From Leptoclinus maculatus (lineage: Eukaryota > Chordata > Actinopteri > Perciformes > Stichaeidae), in contig JAVDOI010000003.1 of assembly GCA_032191485.1 (NCBI GenBank), positions 1,054,001 through 1,118,000 on the forward strand: 64,000 bases of DNA, in the 5' to 3' direction. Of this stretch, positions 26,104 to 37,085 are shown in pieces (the first letter of the stretch is position 1; each line of letters begins with the position of its first letter). The notes beneath the pieces were generated by a model, which ran no database searches, was not told the origin of the DNA, and worked only from the letters and a program-made list of their open reading frames with translations. Position numbers and translations under genes: made by a program.

Positions 26104-27314
26104 GGCTTCATAACCACGGTGCATTGGGGCCCATCGTAACGACCACTGGTAACTTCACTGCAAGCATTGTAAAACTCATGCTTTTTAAAATTAAAACTGT
26201 CAGAGGTTGTTTGAGGAACTTCTGAGGAACAGAAAGCAGGAATGAATAACATTCTGAATATATGGTTTATTTCAGTTCATGCTGATTTAATATCTCTGAG
26301 CATAACTTTTCTGCTTTTATCAACCCCAATAATACAGGATGGAAGCCAGTACGTCACATGTATTATCACATTTCATGTTCCGGTGAGAGGCTGTAAAGTG
26401 CTTTTTTTATTTTGCACAGCGGGGGTTAAAGACTCGGCCTGATACTCCTGGATTATTACAGTGTAAAAAAAGACCAACTTTGAAAGTATGAAGACCAATT
26501 GACTTTGTTAAATGGTGACGAGAGCAAAAAACCTTCAAGTCCAATTAATCTGTTCGTCCATGATAAGAGCTTTTCCACCGTGATGATCTGCTGCTTTTAA
26601 TTTGTTTAGTTTTTCAGACTAAATAAGCAGTTTGTGGACGTACTCGACGCACATTATTATTATTATTACTTATTACTTTGGACATGTTATAGACCAATTG
26701 ATTAGTCTAATGGAAATAATCACTAGTTGCAGGGCTCTAGAGAGAATTTGAATGAGTCCAAACACAAGCGTCCGCCCAGCACACAACTCTGACCAGAACA
26801 AGAAAATATATTTTCTCATTAATAGGATTTTTCTTATTTTATTTATCTAGTTAACTGTATTTTCTGTTTCTCAATGTGATGGTCTGAATGCTCTTTCAGT
26901 GCCTTCTCCACACTGCAAGTCTTTGAAAAAAAAGACTTTTAGGATTTTTTTTGTTTTGTTGCTATTTTGGATCTAAAAATGCTGAAATCAGCCTATAAAA
27001 TACCCAACTTTTAATAAACGTTAATTATTCCAAATTGTAGAATGGAACTACCCTCAAGTTAACAAGGAGTCCAATAGCTGTGGCTCTTATCTGAAATGAT
27101 GGCTAATTTAACCTTATTTTGAACACTAAAGAGCGTTTGAGTTCCCCTTCATACTCTGATGTGAACTTGTCTCTTTTTTTCAATTAGAAAGTAAAAGTTA
27201 GCATCTCCTGTTAAAAGGCCTCCACCTAACATTCAGTGCTTACAGAACATTTGTAACACATTCACAGCTGTTACCACTTGGTTGAAATATTGTTGTTCTG
27301 TTTACTCTTTGTGA
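26104..27314. other. No gene seen
   Basis: AT-rich unique sequence. Confidence 0.3.
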
Positions 27315-27318
27315 GGTA

Positions 27319-27892
27319 CGCTCAGTGTCCACTTTATTAGGTACACCTGTTCCATCTATTGCAATACAATACAAGAGCTCTGCCATAAATTCTACCTTTA
27401 CAGAGTTTATTATGTTCACTTTATTACAACTATGTGAATTATAATAAAATAAAATATGATCCCAACAAAAAAAAGGTGAGCGAGTGACCAGAAAGTATTA
27501 TGATATTTGACCGTATGTCATTATAAAATGCTTTGTAATATGTTATAATTATTGTTATAAAGCATTATGAATGTTCATAAATGCCTATAATTCTAATCAA
27601 ATAGTGATACAGATTATAATTTTGTTAATAGCGCATTATAGACATGGGCATCATAGAATGGAGTTAACATTGTTGGAAATATGTAAATTCAATGACATGA
27701 CAGCTTTTACAGTTATATTCTAAGTCATGTGTTTCTATTTTTTGTCCTCCTCATTTACAAACATGAGAGGGTCTATGAGCTCTAATGCTAGTTAATCAAT
27801 GACTGAAGACAGGCATCATGAGGTGGACTTAATGACAGAACATTTGTATTGGACTCCACTCTATGTGTACCTAATAAAGTGGCCGCTGAGTG
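27319..27892. mobile_element. TA-flanked MITE, mariner-like
   Basis: 574 bp. Left end CGCTCAGTGTCCACTTTATT then AGGTACAC; right end is the reverse complement of CACTCAGCGGCCACTTTATT then AGGTACAC. TA on each side (27317-27318, 27893-27894) fits a TA target. No transposase frame. Confidence 0.75.
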
Positions 27893-27894
27893 TA

Positions 27895-29270
27895 TGATTA
27901 GATCTACTGCTACGCACAAGAACTGCTTCAGAAAACCTCCAAAATAGTTCAAAAACAGCTGTTTTGAGTCCTAAATTCAAGAATTGACTAAATGCATTCC
28001 ATAATTCAGACTACAGGAATAATAACTCATGAATATCAGTTTGTTTTGCTCCTCAGAGCTCCGGCTGGTGTTGATCATCATGAAGCTGCTCTGAATAACT
28101 GGAGCTATACCTGATACCTCTTTATTTTATATTTCTATTTATTTAATGCTGCTTTACAGAGCATGATTATGTTTAGATGCCATTATTACTTATTTAAAGC
28201 AAAGAATCAACGACTAGTTGTCGTTTTTCAAACAATAAGCACGTTGTGAACGCATCTGTCCTTTAAATGGCCTAAACTTCACCTGTTCTTTCTCGCTCTC
28301 CTTCCTCTCGTTCTCTCTTCCTCCGTCGCTGTCCACTTCTTCTCCACACTGCTCGGTCACGTGCACCCCACGCGCTGCCTGAGTGTAGCTGCCTCGTGTA
28401 GTTTTCCCTTTGATTTACTTCATTGATCAGCTTTGACTCTGCCCTGACCGGCGTGAGGTAGTTAAGGGTCCCAGTCATAGTTCATGAAGCACACACGGCT
28501 AAACTAGCTACCGTATATTATCGTCTATTATTATAGATCAGAGGATCAAATAGAGACTTGTCATTGGACGGCATCAACATACACATTTGCCAGCAATCAT
28601 CATTGCATATTTGTGACAAAAATAACGAAGTGATTCAGAAGTTATTCTTAAAAAAAAATGTTTAGTTAATTTATAGTCTATGTAAAATAAGCAAACTATT
28701 TTTTTATATACTTTCTATTTATAAAAACAAAAATGGAAACCATGACCGAGATGGGTTTTGCTAATTTAATTGAAGGCAATATATACTGTATATAGCGCGT
28801 CATTCAGTCGCAGCACCAGCGATATCTTTGTTAGCATGCACTTATTTTCGGTGACGTCAATCTGATATCATTTAAATTCACTGTTTGCATATATGACTTT
28901 TAATGTGTCCCTCTTGTTCAATGACCATGTCACTGAGCTCTGATAATAAAACGGGACCATTCATTGTGGAATGTGTCAAAAAGACTCTCCTCGAAGAAAC
29001 AAAACAAAACGTGTTGCTGATGTTTCATTTATATTTTAATGAATATTCGTTGTCCTTTTACGTAGAATTTGCTTATTTTTGCAAAATGAAAAAAAACAAA
29101 CACAAACGTCGCATATTTGTTCATAACAGCTCTGAGGTGATGCTGCGCTCAGCCTCGGCCTCTCCGTGTTTTTACAGTCTCACGTGTTTCCCCTGCGGCC
29201 GGCTGAGCGCAATGAATAATGTTACAACGATGGGGGGGGGGGGGGGGGGGGAGGGGGTACCAGAGTTACA
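27895..29270. other. Unique DNA downstream of gsc, no gene seen
   Basis: The plus-strand frame 28903-29622 passes through a 20-bp G run (29232-29251) and the antisense of gsc exon 3 and is a chance ORF. A pyrimidine-rich stretch lies at 28280-28340. Confidence 0.35.
29232..29251. repeat. 20-bp G run in the presumed gsc 3' flank
   Basis: Uninterrupted G20, then A and G5. Confidence 0.95.
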
Positions 29271-29273
29271 ACA

Positions 29274-29279
29274 TTTAAT
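29274..29279 (-). terminator. Possible gsc poly(A) signal (ATTAAA variant)
   Basis: ATTAAA on the minus strand about 255 nt past the gsc stop. No canonical AATAAA was seen nearer. A G-run on the plus strand (C-run in the transcript) follows at 29232-29251. Position only; not confirmed. Confidence 0.3.
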
Positions 29280-29532
29280 ATCCACAAAAATGTCACATAT
29301 AACATTACGATATATTCAGACACGTCAGTCAGTCCTCCCTTTGGCGTGCGTAACGTCACAACTTAAATTAAATATAAATAGCGGACACCGAGTCAATAAT
29401 ACAAATGTAGATTATGTACAACTGTGCAACATGGTAACACGTTTCATCACAACACCACCAGCATTCCGTCGAGTCCACGCCACCTCCCGCTATCGGTACA
29501 CACACGCGCGCGCACACGTGTCCGCGGTATTA

Positions 29533-29682
29533 TCAGCTGTCCGAGTCCACCTCGCTTTTAGCCTGCTGGGTTTTCTCCGCGGACGTTTTGGTCGTTTTGT
29601 TCCATTTCTGAGAGCTCTCTGATTCCTCTGATGAAGATCTTTTCTGCCTCCTCCACTTCGCGCGTCTGTTTTTGAACCAAAC
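29533..29682 (-). CDS. gsc: gsc exon 3 (terminal coding exon)
   Basis: 150 nt, 50 codons including TGA at 29535-29533. It starts directly after tcacgtag with V-W-F-K-N-R-R, i.e. homeodomain residue 47 onward, and supplies the rest of helix 3. The C-terminal tail is rich in Ser/Glu/Lys and ends in SEVDSDS. The exon is too short to stand out as an ORF and was found by looking for WFKNRRAKWRR downstream of exon 2. Confidence 0.95.
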   Translation of the reverse strand, partial: VWFKNRRAKWRRQKRSSSEESESSQKWNKTTKTSAEKTQQAKSEVDSDS

Positions 29683-32088
29683 CTACGTGATACAAAAGCA
29701 CAGTTTTAACATCTAAGCCTAAAGGACTTTCTTCTTTTCGTTACTTTTATTTTGAACCTCGTTGTTCCCGGTCAGACCGTTTATCTGTCACCATTTCACT
29801 CAGAGATTCCTGCGTCTCGTTCAACAGAATGAATAACAAAATACTTTATTTCACAGAAGCCTAACACATGTATTCGATGTGTTATTGTACATTGATGACC
29901 TGTATGATGTAGTGTGTTGATATGTGGACGTTTCTCTGTAATGTTTCACTGTCAAGACACTTTTAATTATAGGCGGCAAATTACACATTTACAGTGCGTT
30001 AATGTTAATGTCTTAATTAAGAATATATTGATCTATTTACAGACTACTGTAATGTAAAACATATTATTCATATCATGATGTCACCTGCGACAAGACTGAT
30101 GTGTGATTTAAAAAAATGTATTTTCGCATTAAAATAACGGACCCGTAACATTCTGCTGAGTTTTGTTACTTCGATTAATACTAATAATAACAGAAATAAT
30201 GATTAACAGAAGTAGTAGTAGATGTATTTGTATTATTATTATTATTAAGTTGGTTAATGTATATCCTGGTTTCCTATAGTAAATGTCTGTTGTTTTTTTA
30301 TTCTCACCGAAAAATGTTGAACCAAAGAAAAATAATTAAAATAATACAATAAACAATACCACATCTACCATTGTAATATCTCACGTTCACGATTAGCTAA
30401 ATAACCGTGTACTTATTTTAAAGAAAGCTAAATTACGTCTCCTTTTTCCTTTCCTTTTTAGATGCACAATAGGCCGTTAAATTGAGGAGAGAGACGACAC
30501 AGAACATCCTGTATAATAAATAAAACATATTGGTTACGGACTACAATGAGGCACATATTAATATTAATAATAATGTCTGTGTTACTGTAATAACCCTGCT
30601 CATGTTACATTAAACTAAACTAAACTCTAAATTGAGAGCAGGTGAATGTTGTTTTGAACCCAAAACTCCCAGACTGTAAATGATTCGAAGAAGCCTCTGA
30701 CCTCGACCTTCTCCTCACGGAGGTGGACCTTGCGGGCCAGCTGCTCCCGGGTGCCGACGTCCGGGTACTTAGTCTCCTGGAAGAGGCCTTCCAGGGCCTC
30801 CAGCTGCTCGTCGGTGAAGATGGTGCGGTGCCGCCGCTTCCTGCGGCAGTGCAGCTGGTTGAGGAGCTGCAGCTCGGTCCGCGACAGGCTGCCCATGTTC
30901 ATGTAGGACATCATCTGGTGCGGGACCGGAGAGATCAGCACCGAGCCCGGGCTGTCGTAGCCTGCACGGTGGGTAGGACGCAGAGACACACCACACAGTT
31001 GTAATATCTGGAGCAATCAAATTGCCGCAGCGTGCACATTTACAGAAACAGTGCTCTCAAGTAATGCGGCTAATTGGAAACTCTGGCCTCGGTTGTGTAC
31101 ACAGATTACAGCTGGTGCGTAAAATAACAGAAATGTGACACTTAAGCCTGGTCTCTTTTTATGCACGTGAATATTGTTGCTCGTGCATTAAAAACCACAA
31201 ACTCTGTTTATCTCAAACTGTGGGCTGACCGTTTGAAACAATATTTTCTTTCGAATACACGAGTTTGTTAAGTTCATGCGTAAAGCAGCAGTTTGGAAAC
31301 GGCTCAGTGGCATCGATCCTGGACACGAACAGCACTGGGGTCATCAAACGAACGAGATCATTTCATTACACATGCATTTGACATCACATTAGAATATCGT
31401 CGAGTATTTGGTGTCGGTTGTGTGAATGTGCAGATTTGAGTTCATGCGTAAACTGACGTTGCAATTGTTTTCGAACTATGTCGTAGAAACACAAATGTAA
31501 GGACATCCTCAAAAAGCACACTTTTAAAAATACTATATACATATATATTGTCTTCTATTTGTGGATCAAAATGAGACCTGGTGCAATGACTAAAGCTCAA
31601 CTATTTGTATTGTCGTTGAACTGGAAATAAGAGAAAAAATAGCAATATGCATTTAAAACATATACAAATAATTATTTGTGTGGAATTCTTTGTTGATCTC
31701 TTAAATTAGGAGTTCCACGCCAAAATTGAAGTTGGTAAAATGATAAAGAAAGGGGGACTTTGGTTGTCCTACCTGCCGGGATGCACGGGCACTGCTGCGG
31801 GCTGAGGCCGGGCACTGAGCCGCAGCACGGCGGCGCTCCTCCGGCGCCTTGGACGTGCAGCTGTCCGTAGTAGTAGCCGTTATATCCTATCCTGGTCCCG
31901 TTCACGGACTGAACGCCGGGGGGAGAAGTACCGCATGTGGCCGAGTACAGTCCGTTGTAGTCGGTGTAGATAGAGTCCGTGAGGCCGGCGGACAGCACCA
32001 CCGGGCCGCTCCGGTGCAGCAGCAGCGGCTCCTTGCAGCTCGGCCGGCCGGACAGGATGCTGTCTATGCTGAACATCCCGGCGGGCAT
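29533..32088 (-). CDS. gsc: Goosecoid homeobox transcription factor (three exons, complete)
   Basis: CDS is join(32088-31773, 30961-30702, 29682-29533) on the minus strand: 726 nt, 241 residues, the usual length for fish Gsc. Goosecoid is a nuclear transcriptional repressor of the Spemann organizer/prechordal plate. Visible: start MPAGMFSIDSILSG with the eh1-type Groucho-binding motif FSIDSIL (residues 6-12); a conserved middle with NGTRIGYN and YYYGQLHVQ; LISPVPHQ at about 114-121; homeodomain about 147-206 with RRKRRHRTIFTDEQLEALE and recognition helix VWFKNRRAKWRRQKR; acidic tail ending DVDSDS-like (EVDSDS). Residue 196 is lysine (homeodomain position 50), giving Bicoid/Otx-type TAATCC binding. 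Intron 1 is phase 1 (gtagga...gtgcag); intron 2 is phase 0 (gtcaga...acgtag) between homeodomain residues 46 and 47, the classic paired-like position. No frameshift or missing key residue. The frame stays open upstream to 32319, but that ATG lies upstream of the TATA box, so the MPAGM start is chosen. Family recognition is from memory of Gsc proteins. Confidence 0.97.
29683..30701 (-). other. gsc: gsc intron 2
   Basis: 1019 bp, GT-AG, phase 0, splitting the homeobox between residues 46 and 47. AT-rich with several short (ATT)n stretches; no nested gene seen. Confidence 0.9.
30702..30961 (-). CDS. gsc: gsc exon 2
   Basis: 260 nt coding the rest of codon 106 to residue 192. Acceptor ...ccgtgcag precedes GCTACGAC; the donor is GAG|gtcagagg. 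It contains the LISPVPHQ linker, the SRTELQLLNQLHCRRKRRHRT block just before and into the homeodomain, and homeodomain helices 1 and 2 through EEKVE. Reading on past the donor gives an unrelated tail, consistent with a true splice site here. Confidence 0.96.
30962..31772 (-). other. gsc: gsc intron 1
   Basis: 811 bp, GT-AG, phase 1. No repeat or ORF worth calling was recognised in it. It is AT-rich (around 31500-31680) compared with exon 1. Confidence 0.9.
31773..32088 (-). CDS. gsc: gsc exon 1 (coding part)
   Basis: Codes residues 1-105 plus the first base of codon 106. Start ATG at 32088-32086; purine (G) at -3 gives a moderate Kozak context. It carries the eh1 repressor motif and the Gly/Tyr-rich NGTRIGYNGYYYGQLHVQ segment. 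It ends CCG GCA G, followed by donor gtaggac. The exon is CpG-rich compared with the surrounding sequence. Confidence 0.96.
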
Positions 32089-32198
32089 CACACCGGTGCG
32101 CGGCGGGCTCGGAAACGGGGAAAAACTCGGGGGGAAGTGAAAGTTGCTCAGTGAAAGAAAACGTCCCGGACTGGAAGAACTCCGTGAGGAAAGTTCTC

Positions 32199-32213
32199 CT
32201 AAAACTGCGTCAT
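32199..32213 (-). other. Five-codon upstream ORF (four residues plus stop) in the presumed gsc 5' UTR
   Basis: ATG ACG CAG TTT TAG on the minus strand, preceded by CACC (strong Kozak context), 111 nt before the end of the leader. It is in the transcript only if transcription starts at the TATA-directed site near 32270. Confidence 0.45.
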
Positions 32214-32297
32214 GGTGACTCTTTTCTTCCCTGCGCGAGCTTCGTCTCGAGGATGTGGACTTCTGGTTTGAAATGGACCTGTTGAGAGCAGGGCTGG

Positions 32298-32304
32298 TTT
32301 TATA
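32298..32304 (-). promoter_or_regulatory. TATA box of gsc
   Basis: TATAAAA on the minus strand, 210 bp upstream of the gsc ATG. A start of transcription roughly 25-30 bp downstream (near 32270) would give a 5' UTR of about 180 nt. The start site itself is inferred. Confidence 0.75.
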
Positions 32305-32310
32305 CGCCGC

Positions 32311-32318
32311 TGACGTCA
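32311..32318. promoter_or_regulatory. Palindromic CRE (TGACGTCA) next to the gsc TATA box
   Basis: Perfect 8-bp CREB/ATF consensus, 6 bp upstream of the TATA box. By its position it would be a proximal promoter element; occupancy is not known. Confidence 0.55.
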
Positions 32319-32378
32319 CGACGGAGCGGCTGCTCTGGGGTCAGCTGCCGCAACTCGCGGCGTGAACGGCCGCACATC

Positions 32379-32427
32379 TGTGTATTGAGAATTAATTCAA
32401 TTAAGATAATCCGCACTGTTTGCAGAC
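32379..32427. promoter_or_regulatory. Candidate gsc distal element (Activin/Nodal response cluster)
   Basis: Within 49 bp: TGTGTATT (32379-32386, FoxH1 consensus), TAATTCAATTA (32393-32403, paired/Mix-type dimer site inside a 13-bp palindrome), TAATCC (32407-32412, K50 homeodomain site usable by Gsc/Otx) and CAGAC (32423-32427, Smad box). It lies about 75-130 bp upstream of the TATA box. Vertebrate gsc promoters are known to have a distal element answering to Activin/Nodal through FoxH1 or Mix-type factors with Smads, close to the start. Identity with that element is inferred from motif content and position. Confidence 0.65.
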
Positions 32428-32429
32428 TT

Positions 32430-35215
32430 TTGGAAAAACTCCGTTGCTGGGTCAGAGAGTAATCCGATTATTTCCTTGTCAGCGAAGGCATCACAATGTG
32501 TGGAACACATTTACATTAGTGTTTACAGTAAGGGGGTTCATTCGTGAAGTCAGTCAACCCCAAAACCGACACTTTAGAAACCTTTATTTATCAGTTCGTA
32601 ATATTGAAAATTAAACTGGACCAAAAGGTTACAGGATGTTTTTAAAATCGTTGATAAGAAATAGTAAATAAATAAGAGGTAAATGATGTCAAGCTACGGC
32701 AAATCACAGCACGCAGGCAACTTTGCACGTGTCAAGTTATTTCAAGGTAATATTAATAATAATTTACCAATTTCTAATTCAGCCTTCACAAAAATTCAAT
32801 GCATGTTTTGCTTATTTTATTCTGATTCATTCTTTTGTTGATACGTGCTATGAGGTGATTTATGTGTGGAATCATGCCTTATTGTCATCATTATCATGAA
32901 ATGATGATTTATTATTAATGTAGTATTCGTATAAACACTCCCAATGCACACACGATTCCTAAATTAATAGAATAACCTCTCAACCTGTAGATACACGCGT
33001 GCGTAACGGCGCGGTACAACTGTAATCAAGGCTTTTTATTTGTTTTTTTTCCCTCTCCCTATATGAGTAAATGAATAATAACCATATTTCCATGTCAGAC
33101 AGAAGCCGCTGAGCATTATATCTGGGACTCATCTCATTATCCGCCCTCCGCTCGCTTCTCCGCGGGGAGCAGATCAGCGCGTTTTCCTTCCCTAGGCAGC
33201 GGCTCCTCTCTGCGGGGCGACAAACGCCGAACATTTCCCCCCCGACCGGGATAAGATAACGGCCCATTATCGCCTCCATTCAGCCTGGGAAACAGAGTAC
33301 TTATTGCATATTTACACCGCTAATCAACATATGCGCCGAGTGCTGGTGTTTGTCTGTGTGTTTGGGGGGGTGATGCTGTGGAGGAACGTGGATTCCCGGT
33401 TCAGACCCTTAATGGGACTCGCTGATTGCATTTAACGCTCAATGTGGTTTTAACGCATGCTCATGTCGGGCCGACAGATACGTTTGTGATTTGAAAATGT
33501 GCCGGTGAGATATGGGAGATGATTAGAGGTCAGTTTGGTGCTTCAGTCTCCTCCACTAATGCGGTAAAGACACTGATTTCAATCATCTCCGCAGATGAGT
33601 TCTGCGGACTTGTTTCCTCCCGCACGCAATGAATAATGTGAATAATGTTCATTATTTTACGTTAGAAATGTGGATGATAATAAACGTCAGCCTACACACA
33701 CTGCTGAAACCAAATGATACAGAATATTGTCTGAGAGAAAAAGTTTTTAATATGGACTCATATTTTTTTTAATTTGGGACTTCAGATATTAAATCAGTCA
33801 AGAAATTAGTCTCCACCACCTGATGCCTTTTATATGATAGAAAATAAGCATAAGCATTAGCACAGTTATATTATAACATACATATGATCCTTTGTTTCTT
33901 TGTGTAATAATTCAATATCTCTTTTTTTAAATTCATTCTTTCTGTGGAACGTCAGACGGAAAAACAGAGATGGGTATCACATATCCTGCACTGGTCCATG
34001 TCTTTACAAATTATATTTATATGGCTGTATACGTGTCACTTTCTTCTATTTCCTCACTTCCACCCTACTCCAGCACATTGGGATCATTAAGAAATGTCTT
34101 CATTCTATTAGGATCATGAATGTGTGCTTACCGTGTGTGTTGGCTCCAGAGTGGTGAAACCTAGAAGTGCCTCTTAAAAAGAACCTGATTGGTGGATCCA
34201 GTACCCCTCACAGACCTGAACCACTCCATCAGGTTCCTGTTGCCCCTTCAGACCATAAAGTGGACCAGCTGTTGTCCATTATCACCTGTGAGTGTTTTGT
34301 GAGTTTGTCCCAACTGCACCACGCTGTCACAAGGCAGCAAATGGAAAATGACAATTTAGAAATTCCTATAGAAATAAAACCTGCGTTGAAGCTTGTGCTT
34401 CAGCTTCCTGAAATGTTGCTCCCGATCCAAAATGCAATATTGTATTGATTCATGACAAACATGTCATCAGATGTTTAGTGTAGAAATTGAAATATTTATA
34501 AATCCACCATTTTTGATTTTCAGGGTCAGGTTTTCTAGCGTGTGAGGTCAGAAAGATTTCCGATGTTCAGTGTCAGCAGCTGCAGCCCTCAGCTTATTCC
34601 ACACACCTTTCTAGTAATATGAAAAGCAAAACAGGATTATTAGATTTAAACTTTAAATTTTCTTTCTGCATTCCAGCTCAAATCAATTACAGATGGGTCA
34701 AAATGATTTTATTTTGCGTGTAAAAGGACACATGGATGAGTTTTTCTGCTCTCCTGCATGCATGACAATCTGACAGAAGCCCTGCTTGTTGCTGCCTTTT
34801 GATATGGAAACATGTTCCTCTTCTGTAATACAGTCACACTGTGATTCCAGCCCAGTGGAGAGTGGGAGAGAGGCCATATGCTGTTATTATTTCCACATTT
34901 ATTTCTATATTTCTACCTCCAAGTGGCAGTGAAAGGAGCGAGTCAAAAGGGATTGCTAAAAAAGCAAAAACGTCCATTTGTAAAATAAAAGCTGTGGGGA
35001 AAAGCGCAGTGAAGGCGGCACTTATAGGTGAATAGAAGTGTCAATCAGGCTGCTGATGGAGGCTGAAGACTCGCAGAGCCACAATAGCGGCTGCATCTTT
35101 ATATATCAGAGCCCTGATCTGTAAAACCTGGTTAAACACGGCAAATAAAACAGGAAGACTTGGTAATGCATCCGTCCAGGAGAAAGGAGCATCTGAATAA
35201 TTGACATAATCACAA
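32430..35215. other. Unique DNA upstream of gsc, no gene seen
   Basis: No repeat or exon recognised. 33060-33300 is non-repetitive and more GC-rich than its surroundings, with a GATAAGATAA motif (33251-33260), and could be an upstream regulatory block. 34840-35105 is also unique-looking. Enhancer function is speculation from position. Confidence 0.35.
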
Positions 35216-35219
35216 CATC

Positions 35220-35222
<3 letters not shown>

Positions 35223-35250
<28 letters not shown>
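35223..35250 (+). repeat. (GACA)n microsatellite
   Basis: Seven near-perfect tetranucleotide units. Confidence 0.9.
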
Positions 35251-36820
35251 TAATTAGAAAGTATTGAATTTATTTTAGTGTTGCAAAATGTGACAAAAAT
35301 TGTCAAGCACGGCACCCGTTAATTATGACGGTCTATCAAGAACTTCATTGGAAGCATGCTGAGACGGTTAAGGACAAAGGACGTAGGACGTAGGATGTAT
35401 GGTCGAAGTGGGAAAGTTTCAAATGTGTGCATCTGGCAGGCTTTTACATCATTGGTCAACTCAAGCTGGAGGCTGCCACTCAGGAAAGACTTTGACATTC
35501 TCTGATTCCCCCGAACCCTGTGGCCCTTTAAGGTAAAACACCTTTAAACACCTTTTTCTGCCAGTGGTCCATGGTGTTCCACTGTGAGCTAATGTGGTAG
35601 CTTTTCATATTATTATTCTTATAATGATTTGAATTTGTCACTATTACTATTAACATCACTATTACTTTTTACTGTCACTGTTGCTGTTCATTTGGACTGT
35701 TTCTTAGAATCAAAGGGACGTTAAAAGCTGGAAACTGAAGCTAAATAAATGAAGTAGATGTTTCTGATGGGAGTGGAGGTCAAAGTAGACATAACTGGAC
35801 TGGATGTGAAGAATGCAAGTGTGTATTTGAGGGCCTGTTCGTGTTTAGTAAAGTGTGTGAATGTGTGTGAATGTGAGTGATAGACACTTAGACAGATACA
35901 CATGCAGGCTGGTGCGGTGCCAGACAGGCCTGTGTGTGTGTGTGTGTGTGTGTATTTACTTCCTGTGTATTTGAAAGGAGACACATAGAACTCTATTAAT
36001 AGACCTCTTTCAATCCCACCCATAAACCCACACACATATAGCAGTTCATCTTTCTGTACTTGTGAGAACCCTCATTGACATAATGCATTGCCAAACCCCT
36101 AAAATGTCCTCATGGTTTCAAACTAAAACTGGCCCTCATAAATACAGCAATACTCAAAACAAAGGCCTCCTATAAGGTCTTGTTTTACGTGGTTTATTTA
36201 TATTGTTGAGGAGAATGTGTACACTAAGAGTTTACTATATTTTACTGTTCATTTTATGTGTTGTATTTGTTTTATACTTCCAAATAAAAAACATACATAT
36301 CCATATTTATTGTTCGTGTCAGGTCCTCTTTGCTGGATCGGTCCGTGGCTGCGTTCAATATCTGCGATGAAACCCATGTGTTCCTCAGAGCCGTTTGCTA
36401 CAGTTCAAGGAGACGAATCCTCCTCCGCTGCCCCATGAAAAGCGTCTGGTTCTCCAACCACAAAGTGCCTGTAACCCCAACCACACGTTTAATGTCTGCC
36501 TCCACACATCAAAGGGCGCGAATCACAAAATGTAGTTATTGTCCAGCAGTCGTGTACTTCACACATGAGGTTCAAGTGAGTTGTAAACGCAATAACCCTC
36601 GCACAGAAAGGCCTCTGCTCGCTGGGAAACAAGTGGCAGTGATGAGCGGCGCTTTTTTCTAATGCCTTTCATGCCTCTTCAATGAGACTCAGAGTTTCTC
36701 AGGACAAAATTCACTTCTTCCTGACCAAGCTGCCGCGGCGCGTTGGGAGTGAGAACGGGCTGTCCAGAGCAACACATATGTGACTGTAACAAATACATAA
36801 TAATAAGTTCATTTCATGAT
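35251..36820. other. No gene seen; short (TG)n at 35931-35953
   Basis: Unique-looking sequence; the ORF at 36330-36662 has no recognisable domain. Confidence 0.3.
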
Positions 36821-36824
36821 GTGT

Positions 36825-37085
36825 TCAGGTTTGGTTAGGATGGGGCCCAACACCTATAGGTTTGGTGAAAGATCTTGTTATGAGTTGAAATAAGTACTTT
36901 GATTAAGTCAAGGGAACCCTTGTCGTCAAGGTTACAGTCGACCGTGGTCATGGTTAAAAAAACAAACAAAAGCAAGAAACGGCAAACGAACAGCGGTCTC
37001 CGCTTTTAAATTCTCTCATCATCTGTCTCAGTTGCGAGTAAAATGTCGTCAGTGCAATTAGAAATAACCGGCTACAAAAACAGGA
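36825..37085 (+). repeat. Weak family-3 repeat trace
   Basis: GGTTTGGTTAGGATGG, AACAGCGGTCTCC and nearby motifs resemble family 3, but divergence is high. Confidence 0.3.

Larger units (their letters stand above)
31773..32360. other. CpG-rich promoter and first exon of gsc
   Basis: Many CG dinucleotides over the core promoter, leader and exon 1 against an AT-rich background, typical of an unmethylated developmental-gene promoter. No observed/expected value was computed. Confidence 0.55.

Noticed and set aside
28452..28470. TGAGGTAGTT, like the let-7 5' end
   Set aside because: No complementary arm for a hairpin was seen nearby.
28903..29622. 239-codon plus-strand frame
   Set aside because: Crosses a G20 run (poly-Gly) and the antisense of gsc exon 3; no recognisable domain.
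30723..31004. Plus-strand frame over gsc exon 2, and 31849-32154 over exon 1
   Set aside because: Antisense shadows of the GC-rich gsc exons.
31672..32319. Longer gsc N terminus starting at 32319
   Set aside because: That ATG is upstream of the TATA box, and known Gsc proteins start MPAGM.
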